A stretch of 64,000 bases of DNA from Trichopria drosophilae (Eukaryota > Arthropoda > Insecta > Hymenoptera > Diapriidae): positions 40,465,001 to 40,529,000 of the forward strand of contig CM059587.1 in assembly GCA_030407085.1 (NCBI GenBank), written 5' to 3'. How positions within the stretch are numbered: the first letter of the stretch is position 1; every line of letters starts with the position of its first letter. The notes below the pieces were generated by a model. It was not told the DNA's origin, did no database searches, and saw only the letters and a list, made by a program, of their open reading frames with translations. The position numbers were made by a program, and so were the translations under genes. This document shows positions 33,650 to 46,310 of this stretch, piece by piece.

Positions 33650-35190
33650 TTAATTTATTTATTGTATTTTTTTTTAATTAACCTCACATCTCTCGACTCC
33701 CGCCCCAGCGCCCTCATTCGCACTGAGTGCTCACTCACCTCAGTCGCCATTTTGTTTACTCCCACTCCTTCCTTTTCCACGACACAATTCGAATTACTCT
33801 ATCAACCACACGCGATTCTACTGACTATACCCCCTTTCCCTTTGAAATTTCGAACTTACTTTTATTGTCTCCCACTTTACTTTCCTCTCACTTTACTTCC
33901 CCCTCTTACTCGCTAGCTGTGAATTAAAATTTATTAACATACATGAAATGTTATTAAATACATTTTACATTGACATATATATCACATAAACTTATAATAA
34001 ATACATTATCAAAAAAAAAAATTTTTTTTTAAATATTATCTATTATCAAAGAATTATTATCACCCACTCTTTCTACTCACTTCTCGCTACACACTTTATA
34101 AAAAAATAATTAATTATCAATTAAAAAAAAGTATAAAGTACTCATTAATTAATAAATAAAAATTTAAATAATTATAAATAATAATTTTGAATTATTTATA
34201 AAAATTAATAATAAATAAAAAAAATAATTAAAAAAATAATAATTAATTATATAAATTAAAAAAAAATTTTAAATAATAAAAAAATTAAATTATTAAAAAA
34301 AATAATTAATTAATTATAAAAATTAATAAATAAATATTATTAATCATTTAAATTTCAGTCACGACCAATCACTAGCCGCGTCCTGTCACGGTCGCCATTT
34401 TGTAACGTTGAATTTTCTTTTATTTAATTTAAAAAAAAAATATACATGTACATATAAATTTCTCAGTTACACAAAAATTTTATTTTATAGGACGCGATCC
34501 AAAAATGCGGTTTCCGCTAAACTGGTCCGACTGTTATCGTTTTAGGCCCACGTTGCCGGAAGTGGAAATTCCCGGTCCTACCTTCCACACCAACTCCCCA
34601 AACTTCCTCTCTATCTTCCTCGCAACCCACGTCAACTACTCGCATTCACTTCCGGTTTTCGCTACTTCCGGTCCGACCCGGTAATTTAATAATCAGTTTA
34701 AAAAAAAAAGAAAACCCGATCGTTCGAATTTAAGTCCTTCCCTCGCCACTTCCGGTCTGCTTGTTACGCTATTAATTTACTAAACGATAAAAACGATCTT
34801 TAGTCTTCACGTCCCTCATTCGCCACTCTCGATCCACTCATGAATACAAAAAAAACGGTCTTTTGACTAATATTACTACTCGCCACGTCCGATTCACTCG
34901 TTACTTAAGAAATACGATTTGTCGATTTTTTTTTTGTCGATCACTCGCCACTTCCGGTCTAACCATCACTCATCTGAATCATCCGACAGACACCAAAAAT
35001 CACGATTATCATTCATTTAATTTTCCGGCTATGCCGTCTTACCTTTTTCCTCTTCCTGTACCTCTCTCTCTCTCGCTCTATCTTCCTGTCTCTCTCCTTC
35101 TCACTACTCTCCTATCTCTATCTCTTTCTCCTCTCTCACTAACACTCTTCTTTTTACAGTGGTCTCTGGTCTTCTTTTTACATCGGTACT
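33650..35190. repeat. Strand-asymmetric pyrimidine-rich block with diverged tandem units
   Basis: The plus strand is strongly pyrimidine-biased outside two A/T-only segments, and many of its G residues are in CG pairs. At 34,560-34,990 a unit containing CTCGCCACTTCCGGTC recurs with variation about every 90-130 bp. 34,020-34,350 is almost pure A/T (AATTAATAAATAAA runs), and 35,050-35,150 is a TCTCTC microsatellite. No coding frame is convincing. Confidence 0.55.
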
Positions 35191-35530
35191 GACCGATGAC
35201 GATTGTCCACCTCTCTCGCTACTTTCCTTCAAATTTTGAATTTTGCATTGGTGCGTCATATACCGCGCTAGTGTGTGTCGCGCCTGTATACATGCACACA
35301 CGCGTGGTCAGCTCGCCGATCGTCGCCTCTTCGTCGCACGATGGGAGACGCCGTCGCCGACACAACAAACCGGCGATCGACGGGGGAGATCGAGCGTCCT
35401 TCTCTTACTATTACTCGGGCCGGCGCAACTCGCATGCCTCTCGCTCCCACTGCCGAGAGAGAACTTGCCGTTCTTACGACGCGTATTATTATTGCCTAAT
35501 TATAATTAGTATTCTAGCAATTTTATATCG
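35190..35530. other. CpG-dense island in AT-rich DNA
   Basis: About 340 bp are rich in CG dinucleotides (GCTCGCCGATCGTCGCCTCT and similar), unlike anything around it. Open frames on both strands follow from low stop-codon density at high GC. It may be a promoter or non-coding transcript, or an inserted fragment; I cannot tell which. Confidence 0.4.
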
Positions 35531-36129
35531 TTAGATAATATAGTGACTTTGTCACAGTTGTTACATAGATTCTAATAATCAATAAAAAACATTTTCCTTT
35601 ATTACATTGTAGTCATCTTGTATTTAGTAAAACTAACCGCAGAATCATAATTAGCGACTTCGAAATCCTGTGAGTTACAATTTTCAAATGAATTAGATAG
35701 AAGAAAAAATCCGTGACTCAAAGGGTTAACCTAATCTAGTCTGACTAACCTAACCTTCTTAAAAGTAATGTTTTAGTATTTTACATTTGATATATTAAAA
35801 AATGCCAATATTATGAAAATCCTGTATTATATATATATAGATATAAACATGAGATCATTACAATTTAAATAAACTAAATAAGTGTTGAATATGCGCTAAA
35901 TGTATACGAATTGTACTTAAAATTGTTACACTTTTTTCCCCTTATTATTAATGCCTGTATAACCTGGTTTCGGGTATATTAGGCGTTTCTATAAATTTCT
36001 TACATGTTTACAATATTCAAATATACATATATCCGCAATTAGTAAGAAATAATAATTAATATGCCTACAAGTCGATTTTACATTTTTTCGTGAAATTATT
36101 AATATGTCGTAGAACTGTTACATTAGGTT

Positions 36130-36570
36130 GGTAGAAGAATTCTTACATGCAATAAGGTGATCGATACCCTAATTTTGAAAGTATTTTGCTTTCAAAAATA
36201 CAGCTGCGCTTAAACCAATTGGCGTCTCGAATTATATTTTTACGTGCAAGAGAACTTGCGAGATAGTAATTGTCTGTAGTTTTACATATATTTACCATTG
36301 ATACGAATTCACGCGGGAATTGTTTACCAGCGTACCATGGTTTTGACTTATTTGCTATATAGTTTTTAAAGTACTTTACTCCTTTAGTTAAACCTTTATT
36401 GTTTATATAATCCAGAACATATTTTGTTATGCTTTTGAATGTTTCTCGCAGATCCATGAGAGGTATTGGCAGTTCATGCGCATGCTTTACGCATTGTTGT
36501 TAATTTTGCGAGGCAGTCAGCTTCTTCATTTCATTTGATGCCTTGATGCGATGGAATCCAAAAGATCTTT
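36130..36570 (-). pseudogene. Non-LTR retrotransposon C-terminal fragment
   Basis: The minus strand carries WIPSHQGI, the end of an RNase H domain, near 36,555. Downstream is a frame to 36,143 resembling the C-terminal tail of jockey/R1-like polyproteins. The frame is broken between the two parts. Confidence 0.5.
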
Positions 36571-36959
36571 ACTGTTTTTTTTTTAATTCGATTGTATTTT
36601 TTTTTATGTCAAGAATGTATCTGGATGTCGTTGTGTATATTTTTTGATTTTGCAAACATTCAAGGGGGCTTAACGAATCAGAGAAAATGTAGAAGTCCTG
36701 TCCTATTATTTAAGGCGATATCTAGCCGAACGGAAATATATGAGTAATTCCACAGATTTTTTTACTTTCGAACTCCGTAAAAGTTGAAATAAAAATTGAT
36801 GGCCCACCTACGGTATCACATTTATCACAAAGTAGGATGTATATGATCCCTTAAAATCGTGACGTGCATAATTTTTTAGCAGGCTTATCGAAGGAAATCA
36901 AACTTTTTATTTTTTATTTCAACTGCTTATGAATAGTACATTACTCAACAAGTGAGGTA

Positions 36960-37045
36960 AAATAAAGAATGTCTCAGACTGCGTGCAATTTTTTCCCAAG
37001 GCGAAGCCGAGAGTGAGAAACATGCAGTCTGAGGCATTCTTTGTT
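36960..37045. repeat. Hairpin AAAGAATG...CATTCTTT
   Basis: AAAGAATGTCTCAGACTGCG and its partner GCAGTCTGAGGCATTCTTT form an approximately 78-bp stem-loop. A second GC-rich stem (CCGAGGGAAG against CTTTCCTCCCGG) follows at once. It may be the end of an unidentified element. Confidence 0.5.
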
Positions 37046-37689
37046 ACGTCCCGAGGGAAGTATACGCTTTCCTCCCGGTGTAAAGACAAATAACATACAA
37101 ATATAATTAGTGACTAATCATTTATTTCTTAAATGAGTAAATGTGCTTAATAACAAATATATAATAATATATTAAATATACAAATATATAAAGTTTTATA
37201 AATAACTAGTCCGATAAATGTTTATTTTTTGTTTTAACAATTTAATAGAAATATACATATGTTTTCGTTTCGAAAAGATTTGAAAAATGGATTTATTTAA
37301 TATTTCGGGGACTTTTGCCAAACATAATTTTTTAAAGATAATAAATAATTTACAATACTGCAATTCATTGTGTATCATAGAAAAAGATCGTATTATAATT
37401 TTTACAATAATATTCCTCGATTACGCCCAGTTTATATGTTTGTTTTGACATTTTTTTTCAAACGCTTTTTTTTCACAACTAAACAAAAATACTGAAATAG
37501 CAATGTGATTTTCAGTTAAAACATATCCGAAACTAACATGAACACTGGTTTCAGAGTATTACAAAATAATTTTCTAAATGTGCTATTGTTTTATTTGTAT
37601 TTTTTAGGTCGTCCACGTTTCATCATGACCATTTTTCAATGACATACGTATGCTCGTTATTGCGACACACCAATCTACCAAATTTAGTT

Positions 37690-38560
37690 TTTATTAGCAG
37701 TAGAAAAGAAACTTTTACCAAATTCTTTTTGAAAATTTCATAAAAATCAGTAAATGGGACAGATGTTTTTGAGTGGCAGCTTTGGCTAGTAAGTCTGCAT
37801 CTTTGTTATCATTAATACCTCTATGCGAGGGAACCCAAAACAGTTGAATTTCTTAATGATTTTTATTTTTCATTTTAAATTCTACAAATTTACTTTTTAT
37901 CTCTCTTATGTACTGATTGTTTTTATACATATACTTCCATGATTTAAGTGTTTCAAGTTCGCTTAGTGAGTCCGAAAATATGTGCACATTGCGCTGGTCT
38001 ATATTGAGAGCAATGTCCAAAGCATCCAATAAAAGCGATGTACTCGGCTGTGTACACTGATGCTTGATGATTAATAGCTTTTTGTTCATACATCTGAAGT
38101 TTTGGACAAATACAAGCTCCGCCAGCAAAGTTGGATCCAGACATTTTACTAATATCAATGTAAATGTCGATTGCATCGCTTTGTACAAGAAATTTGCCAA
38201 AGGCTTTGTTGGAATCTACAGCGGTTAATCATGATTTTCCAAGCTCAGTTTCGACCGGAATTGACGTAGTGACCGTTTTGTAATCCCAGAGATAAACTGA
38301 GAGATTTTCATCACTACCTATTTCGGTATTGTAATTTATCATTTTGAAGACGCATTTGCTGATCAGACGCTTAGGCGTTGGATTTATTTTTGTGCAGATG
38401 TTAAAGAATTTTTTCATAGTTTGAGTTGTAAGGGAGTTCTTGTTAGCTGTACATTTTGCAAACGAACACTCGCCTAGAAATTTTGTTCGTTGAGTGTTAA
38501 TGAAAATGGTGATAAAAATATTACATCTAACTGTATTTTGTCCAAAACTCTTTATGAATT
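37690..38560 (-). pseudogene. Non-LTR retrotransposon RNase H domain, broken
   Basis: Minus-strand segments in the right order: an ASVYTAEYIA-like start, HIFSDSLSELETLKSWK, then FWVPSHRGINDNKDADLLAK. These are the conserved blocks of the RNase H domain of jockey/I-type elements. Frameshifts separate the blocks. This is a second copy beside 36,130-36,570. Confidence 0.7.
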
Positions 38561-38898
38561 AATACTCGAAAGGGTAAGGATAGGTCTGAAATCGCCATTA
38601 CCCGCTATGTCAAAAAATTTGGGGAATATATATGTGGAAAAAATATATAAAAATATAAGTTAATTATATGTCACACATAAGTTACGTACGAATAAGTCGA
38701 ATATAATAAATAATTAATAAATGTAACTTTTCGTCGATTTTGCATATAAAATAATATAATAAAATTATATGTCATTTTATTAAAAACATACTTTTTCAAT
38801 TATATGTCAGTATATACGTGGCATATACGATGTCTTTAATAGGAATAATATGCATCTCCGCATGGAAAAAGAAAATCCACAAAAATATATGCGAGAAT

Positions 38899-39662
38899 AT
38901 ATATGAGGCTTTCCGTGCAAAAACAACCTAACCCGGCTTAGGTTGTTTTTCCGTAAATGATATTATTAGATACAGCGAACCCTTATTAATGAATAGATTG
39001 TTTAAAATAAACGTAATTAACATTATTGTTTGAATGAATAGTATTCTTTTGAAGCAAGTCGCACAGTCTGTCGCGCGCGGTTCCCTTGTTGCTCTTGGTG
39101 CACAGCTGACGATCAGTATAGCAAGCAACCCGTGCAGAGTTATAATTATTTATTCTGGAATTGTTTTTTTAAATACAAAATGGATGTGTCAATGACTGAC
39201 ACAACCTCGAGCTGAAAGAAGTGAAAGAGGATTTATAATCCACTGAATTTGTATCCGATGAAGAATCTGAATTTGAAAACTGAACATTTTTGCTCGTTAT
39301 ATCCTTGTAAAACGTGTAATTTTATAAATAAATTTTAATTTTTCACCATAATATTTAATATAATTTAATATATACCGTTTTTATTTGAAATTTATAAATG
39401 AATTTACTTAAAATACCCATTTGATGCAAAAACAACCTAACTTTTGCCCTTTTATTTTTATTGTTAAATTAAGGTTTAAAACAAAAATATTTTTATTTTT
39501 ATTGGATTCGGGTGTCAAACAGTGTTACTTTATGGCTGTAAAAGAATTTTATTTAAAAATATTATCGAAATCGTAAGATAACAGTATCAAAACTTTAAAC
39601 ACATTTATCTTAAAATAGGGATTTCAGAGTTAGGTTGTTTTTGCACGCAACGCCTCATATGT
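38899..39662. mobile_element. MITE with ATATGAGGC termini and AACAACCTAA hairpin
   Basis: Left terminus ATATGAGGCTTTCCGTGCAA and right complement ATATGAGGCGTTGCGTGCAA are inverted partners and continue into AAAACAACCTAA. At the left this runs straight into a perfect local hairpin (AACAACCTAA, five-base loop, TTAGGTTGTT). The interior has no convincing transposase. Confidence 0.72.
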
Positions 39663-39745
39663 AGGACACGCACACACGTAGCCACGCACGCACGCCTGTC
39701 ACTCTCGCGCGCTCATGCACGTACAGACATATACGTACACATATA

Positions 39746-39835
39746 TTCTAAAGTGCTCCACCGATAAGACAGGAGTTTTTACTAAAAACCGTAACTAAAA
39801 AGTGACTGAATCGATATTTCAAAATTCATAATCCG
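39746..39835. mobile_element. Truncated third copy of the TTCTAAAGTGCTC MITE
   Basis: Matches the left 85 bp of the elements at 6,449 and 7,019 (TCTAAAGTGCTC, CCGATAAGACAGG, GTGACTGAATCGAT). The right part is missing. Confidence 0.6.
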
Positions 39836-40337
39836 CGACGGGTTGAATTCATGGTCTTTTGAACAATCAAGGCAAAACGTAGAGTAAAAGGGCAAAATAT
39901 TTCACAAAACACTTGTAAGGCAGTGTTTTAAAATCTAAAGTAATAAAAAATCACAAATGGATGATGTAATTTTTAAGAAATAAATGCCCTTATTATGTAC
40001 TATCATAATAAATAAACAGTTTTTAAAGTTCTAAGACTGCTAAAAAAGTATTTTTGTAAAGATTATATATTTTTAGGACAAGGATGAACTATGGAAAATG
40101 CTTAACAAATTATTCATTGTAAGCCAAAAGTTTATTTATTACCCCTTATAACAACTTGGTGCTGATGGCTCAATTCGTGTCTGTTAATTTTAATGTGGAA
40201 ATTCGCTCTACAGGCAGGTCTGCCTTTTATTTCGGAATGTAGATGAAGGTGAGCTTCGATAATATGTCCTGAGAGCACATCGGCCCCACTAAACCGGCAA
40301 GTGAGTAGAAGATCTCGGAAATAAGGAAGAGAAATGA

Positions 40338-40394
40338 TGATGATGATGATGACGATGACGATAACGATGACGATGACGACGACGACGACGACGA

Positions 40395-40431
<37 letters not shown>

Positions 40432-40435
40432 GAGA
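40338..40435. repeat. GAT/GAC trinucleotide microsatellite
   Basis: About 30 units of GAT grading into GAC, ending GAGGAG. It produces long poly-Ser or poly-Asp frames that are not genes. Confidence 0.95.
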
Positions 40436-40668
40436 ATGAGTGCCTCATCATTATAAAAAGAGACTTGCTATTTGAAAAACAGCTGCCAATTAATCGCAAA
40501 AACATTTTACTGATTCCTTGTAAAGTATGTTTTCAAATGGTAAATTCTAGATGCTTTTTGATCGTGACGTTTAAGAAGTGTCATGTTATTCATTTATGGT
40601 AACCACTAAAATTGTATAAAATTGAAATATTGAAATATAAATTTGTCAAAAAATAGCTGATAAAATTG

Positions 40669-43600
40669 TTATGAATAACTATATATAATTTCCCGCCCAT
40701 TTCTTGCTTGAACTGGTCTGTAGTTACACTTATCGTTGTTTGCCAACTTGATTTTCCGGAATTCAGCCAGCTGAAATAGTAATATTATTATTTCATACAC
40801 AATAAGATTGAACAAAATGTATTTAAACTATTCAATGATTTAATTTGAAAGAATGAAATTGAAATTCGCATAACCATCGTTTATTGCGCACCGATAACAC
40901 AGTCCTACACGGTTTTTCGAAAGTGAAGGGTTATTTTCGAAGTTATTTTTGGCTTAGCAGTTTTTGGCTACTTTTCAGGTTATGTGCGGAAGACACATTT
41001 TAAGGATTTTTTGTTGTTGTTGGATCACATAGTCTCTTTCTCTTTAATATGAGAATCACAGAGTTCAGTTACGACGTTTCTTCACAAGACGCCATTTATT
41101 ATACACATGTAAACAAAATTTACCTTGAAATGCCCTTGGAGGGCAATTCAATATTAGGAACCTTTATAAACATAAACAACTATATAGAATTTGTATATTG
41201 ATAACTAAAAACCCCTTTGATTATTGTGAAAAAAAACTGAATTTTTTGGGCGCAAAACCTCAAATATTTAAAAATCCTGTTGTGGTGGATCAATTCGTAT
41301 TCTTCACAAGAAATTACGTTGGAAATTATTTTCCATTTTTCACCAACTGCCATGGCCCTATTATTTTCAGGCCTGTGCAATGAATTAAACACAATGAACA
41401 GGATATTATCAATTTTAATGAATTTCTGGAATACTGGCCGGAAAGAGTAGAATATAAAGTTTTTTAAGTAGCTACTGTGTATAAGATTCCTGTTATATGA
41501 TGAGATATTAGGTTGTCCAACTACAAGTTCTCGTGTACGACTAATACTTTTTATAGTATTAATCTATTTAGTAGTCGTAACTAGTAGTTGGACTAACCAA
41601 TTTCAAAAGACCTACGCACCAAAGATGAATTAACCAGGGGTAAACGTTCATTTACTGCCCAAATCACTGTTTCTGAACAAGGTGGAAAAGTTGTAGATCC
41701 TTGGTATTTCGCGTAAGGAAACGTTGTTTTTGGTTCGACTTCCAATTTGTCCCAGTAGCCAACCGGAAATGGATTCACTCTTATTACGGTACCTGGTTCT
41801 TTTATTTGTGGCAATAGTGGAACAATTATGTTGAATCCTCTAACTACATTATCAGGATCGTCCGTCAACTGAAAAATTAACATTGCATTCATCTGCTTAT
41901 AACATCATCACTTATATTCTTGAAAAAATGTTCGGCAATAAAACATTTTAATGGCTTCATACGTACGTCAACTAATTGGGATATTATCATCAAACCATCC
42001 AATTTATCCCACGCATTGGAAATATTGTCATACTTTTTTTTATAAAATAGAAATTCGAGTTCCATCGGTGCACTATCAAATAAAACTATCATAATAACAC
42101 TATCACATAACATGAACTACATCCAAGGTATTGCTATTATGTTGTTAATTTTACTCTAAATAACCGATATAATCTCAATAGATGACATTTTTCTAAGGTA
42201 GAACAAGGTACTCAAAATCTCTCATTTATAACGTTATGTTGAGTTTTTTGTGTTTCTTTGGAATTGAATTTGAACAACGTAGGTAACAATAAATATCAAA
42301 AACAAATTTGTCCTTGACATGATCTTCAATAGGATACTCAAAGTTACATTCGAAGTTATAGTTGAACATTACTTGCTTCAGATGTTAATGACTTTCGGCT
42401 GAACTTCAAGGTTATGCTTGATATATGATTTTAGTTTATAATTCAATAAATAATTTTCCTTTTTCTCGATTTCTCGTGATAAAAATAGGTGGTTATTTAA
42501 CAAAATTGGTGAATTTGAAACGATGTCAATGTCTTCATCGTATTTCTCATTCAAAATTATCAATCTTATATTCACTGCAGGTACATACATTATGAAATAT
42601 GCTAAAGAATCCGGTTATATTATTAATGCGGGGAAAATCATTATAAATTAAAGTAGTTGATGACATGTTTTGTAAAACTTCACCTTTTACCATTTAAGGT
42701 ATGCTCGCTCCCAACATCGTCTGTCGAACCCCAGCGAAATTGCAGTTTGGACCATCGGAAATCGTTATTAAATGGACCGTTCCTAAATGATACCGGATTT
42801 TCATATTCATACATTGCTTCAATTTCAACTGCATTTGTAAAATGTCAAATTCAAATGTTACTAAATTCACTATGGCATTAATTTCTACAGTCTACTTGCA
42901 ATTCATACGTAATCATTATTATTTACCAGTATGACCGGTGTTAGAGAGAAGCAATAATGTTGGGGTAATATCGATCCCTTCGAATGTGATATGACTAATA
43001 TTTGTTTGCCAGGCGGCATGTTCAAAATCTATGTCGATTGGCGATTGTCTATGTCCACTGCATGTTGGATAGATTTGCATCCAATCTTTGGTATTTGAGT
43101 AATTGTAATTGAATTCTGCAAAAGTGTCCTTTTATGTCGTACGCATCTTAAGGATTAAATTACTGTTATATGAATATATACATTACAATAAAAGTCTCTC
43201 AGTGCATATATATGTATCAAACCTTTTCATCCCATGTCATTTTCAAAATTTAATTACAAATTTTAAAACAATTTTTCACCAAGATAATCAATATTTAATT
43301 AAAAGTGAATATTTCCAAGAGAAAGCCTGTTAAAATCCATATTCAATAAATTTTTTTTTTACTACCCGTATTAACGAGAAATTAACCAAACAATGCAATA
43401 TTGAAAATTCGAAAAAATAAAAAAATACTCTAAACATTTTTTATGGAGGAATAAAAATTGTTTGTATTAGCTAAAAGTCAACATTTACATACCCAAATGA
43501 TAATATGTGATGAATATAGAAATTAAAAAATACGTTCGAAAAAGTGCGTTTCTTTATATGGAATGCCCTATATGTATTTCAAATTCATAACATCAGATTC

Positions 43601-44110
43601 AAATACTTTGAAAACTCTATCTTGCGCCAGAGGAGTCTATTACTAGTGACCATGTATTAACTGATATCATTTTGTGCTGTCAATAATAAAATATATAAAT
43701 TTTGTGTGACATCAAATTTTAACAGCCACACGGGGACTACCATTTTGAATTTTTATAAATCGGAGTATAGATTAATATTAATTAATTAACTTCAACAAGG
43801 ACTCAACATTTTTGTTATTTTGGCCTTTACGATGGTTAACCAGAAGTAAGTCAATTGGGATAGTGAAATGGAAAATATATTGTAGCTTCCGTTTAGGATC
43901 TCAGTCCCTTTCATCTTTCAGAGTTAACTTCAAACGTGACTCTGTTAAGCGACTTCTGATCGTGTTGTAAACATGAACTTTGAAATCAATTTGTAATATA
44001 TCTGTTATGAGTTAGCTGCGCATTTAATAAGAGTGTATATAAACACGTAAAATCTTACCGTTTAAATCCATCGCTTTCGTTTGCATAGACACATAGGTCC
44101 CAAATAACAT
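40669..44110 (-). CDS. CA-C: carbonic-anhydrase-like protein without zinc ligands, signal core lost
   Basis: Exons: 44110-44059, 43115-42927, 42828-42684, 42072-41967, 41868-41620 and 40770-40669, giving 280 residues with the array's standard phases. Zinc ligands are replaced by Q110, R112 (LQFRWG) and E135 (MELE). The shuttle histidine is kept (NTGHT), as are GSEH and the cysteines (YPTCSGHRQSPID and FPPC). The active-site loop reads STTFPPC, so Leu198 and Thr200 equivalents are Thr and Phe. The last exon (LAEFRKIKLANNDK, RPVQARNGR) is very close to CA-B, its nearest relative. The first exon is 33 bp shorter than in CA-B and lacks the hydrophobic core (MLFGTYVSMQTKAMDLNG), so normal secretion is doubtful unless another first exon is used. 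An in-frame TAG sits just upstream of this ATG, with a TTTTAG acceptor there that would allow a non-coding leader exon. Confidence 0.85.
41508..41598. mobile_element. 90-bp palindromic MITE in CA-C intron 5
   Basis: ATTAGGTTGTCCAACTAC and GTAGTTGGACTAACC form a long hairpin with inner pairing (TACGACTAATA against TATTAATC, GTAGTCGTA). Confidence 0.6.
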
Positions 44111-44580
44111 AATATACTAAAATATTTGTAAAAATATATTGATCATATGCATTTTTTGACCTGTACCTTTTTCAATACATTTATTTAGATAAATTAAAAT
44201 GTGCGTCTATAATATGAAATAAATATTGTATTACTTAACAATTGATACACGACGAAAGTCGAGATTTATGAACGCCTTCCACCTTTCGAAAGTGCAATGA
44301 GTAAACAAATGACAAAAAATTAAACTTCTACTTACTGTGAAAATGAAGATGTTTTATGCACAAAATAGTCACATTATTTGTTCTTCATGTGTTCAATATT
44401 TATCGTCATCGTAATTCAGATATGTTATGACCACGGTTTATAGAAAAACTACTGGCGTACTTACTATTTTGCATATGCTGATTACGGGTATCAATGTAAA
44501 ACGGAAAATACGATTTTTTTCTTTACAAATTCGCTATTCTTGAAAAATAAAAAATATAATTTATATTATGTAGGATAAGT

Positions 44581-45137
44581 TCCGGTGAGATTGGACACTT
44601 TTTGGAAAATCATTTCTCATACCGCACATGCAAAACTATCACAGGTATATAGTGTATATTATGTTTATTTGATATCTGAACCATATGATTACACGATTTA
44701 AGAAATATTTCTGCTGTTTTTCATTCGTGAAAGTACAATACAAAAAATTTTAAAAGTTGTTGGGTGAGATGGGACTTGATAAAAAAATTAAATTAAAATA
44801 GTGTTTTTTTCGTCCCCCTCTTGCAATACCTAGGGTGAACGCATTAATAATTACGACTACTGCTAGTGTTGTTTTTAATTAATTTGTTAATAATAACCAG
44901 AACGAGAAAAATAAACAATTTTGTATAATTTTAACGAAAAACATATGAAATAACGTATAAAGTCAAAACTCACTAATCTGTACTAGTTAATTCATGACTA
45001 CTATTACTATCATTAGAAAAATGATTTCTTCTCATTTCTCTTAATACAATATATCAAATGTATCTTAAAAAATATCGTTTCCAATGTACTTGACACTATC
45101 CTAACTCATTCGCCAAAAAATGTCCCATCTCACCTGA
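44581..45137. mobile_element. MITE with TCCGGTGAGATTGGACA termini
   Basis: The left end TCCGGTGAGATTGGACA and the right end TGTCCCATCTCACCTGA are inverted partners. It lies between the CA-C 5' end and the hAT element. No coding sequence is visible. Confidence 0.65.
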
Positions 45138-45699
45138 ATATGGCGGGGAACAAGTCTGGAATACAGGGTTTTTTTATTTATGGGTCGGGCTATTTTTGGC
45201 AGATCTTTTTGTCCAATTAAGCTGTTTCATTGCCTGAGAATATGTTTCATGAAATTTTTCCTCAATGAGGAACTGTCTTCACTATTTAAAATTATAGCTC
45301 ACGTCTAGTACTGGCTAAATCGTTAGTATCAGAACCGTTTAGAAGAAATATTGGCAACAAACAAAAATAAAAACTACTGAACTTAAAGAATCTTATGTAA
45401 TCCCCTTTTCCACTTATTTTGAATAAGTTTTAATATTTAATAAAATATAAATCGTATGATTTTTATTCTCATACACAGTATAAATTATCCTCAATCTAAT
45501 GCAGAGATTCCCAACCGATATGGCGTGGCCTCCAGGGGAGCCACAGGGGAGCCACGAGGATACTTGTTTTTCAATATGGGTTGGGTAGCTTTCTCTAGGT
45601 CAGCCAACTCTAGGGTTTTTTTAAATATAGGAGCAACAAAATCGGCACCAGGGCAACAAATTAGCAACAAAAAAACAACAAATTTTTCTCATCGTTATT

Positions 45700-45940
45700 G
45701 TCCTCATGTCGTTCTCGTATCGTTACCGTCGTGATTGTCATCTTGATCGTAATTTCTCATTGTCATCATAATCATCGTCATCGTCATCGGCGTCATCATC
45801 GCCTTCATTATCGTCATCATCATTGCCATCATCATCGTCATCATCATCGTCATCATTATCGTCATCATTGTCATCATCATCGTCATCGTCATCGTTGCCG
45901 CCTTCGTCAGCGTGGTCCTCGTCTTCGTCGTCATTGTACT
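45700..45940. repeat. ATC/GTC trinucleotide microsatellite
   Basis: Around 80 imperfect TCATCG/TCATCA units within the hAT element. It yields long His-, Asp- and Ser-rich frames in several phases, none of them a gene. Confidence 0.92.
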
Positions 45941-46007
45941 TCGTTATCGTCCCCGATGGCCCGGTTATCGTCTTCCAGTTCATTAAGGAACTATTATTTT
46001 TTATTTT

Positions 46008-46310
46008 TTTTTTTTGACGGAGGGGGGACATGCGTTAGGCACCATAGGGGGTTGAAGATGTTGGTTAACCCCCCGCGTGTCGGACTCAGGGCAAGCTTTA
46101 CCGACTAAAACCCTAACCTCCCTTGGCCCTCCATAATCCACTTGTGCAGTGTGCAGCAGAAAAGTGGCTCTGATATCCATCCCTTCCGCTGCAGACTGCA
46201 ACGGGCCATGCCGATGGTAACTGCACCATCGGGTTAGTGGTTGCAGGATCTCATTTGATCTCAGAAGACGGAGAGATCCCAGCAGCACTGCTTTTTGCAT
46301 TGATCTTTAT
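46008..46310 (-). mobile_element. Retroposon-like GC-rich insert with A tail
   Basis: On the minus strand a GC-rich segment ends in an A-rich tail (plus-strand TTTTTTTTTTTT at about 46,003-46,014). That is how a 5'-truncated SINE or LINE copy looks. A 99-residue open frame covers it, but I recognise no domain. Confidence 0.45.

Noticed and set aside
33740..33765. Minus-strand AAAATGGCGACTGAG followed by GTGAGTG, resembling a first exon and donor
   Set aside because: A similar AAAATGGCGAC occurs at about 34,395 and ATGGCGG motifs are common in repeats here. No downstream exon was found.
35196..35534. Overlapping open frames on both strands
   Set aside because: They follow from high GC and few stop codons in the CpG-dense island; none shows a recognisable domain.
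39180..39290. Acidic frame pieces resembling the N-terminus of a piggyBac transposase
   Set aside because: The pieces are too short and interrupted by stops, and no catalytic region follows in the element.
40227..40505. Poly-serine open frame on the minus strand
   Set aside because: It is the translation of a GAT/GAC microsatellite with no flanking coding character.
45698..46108. His/Arg-, Asp- and Ser-rich open frames on both strands
   Set aside because: They are different phases of the ATC/GTC microsatellite inside the hAT element.
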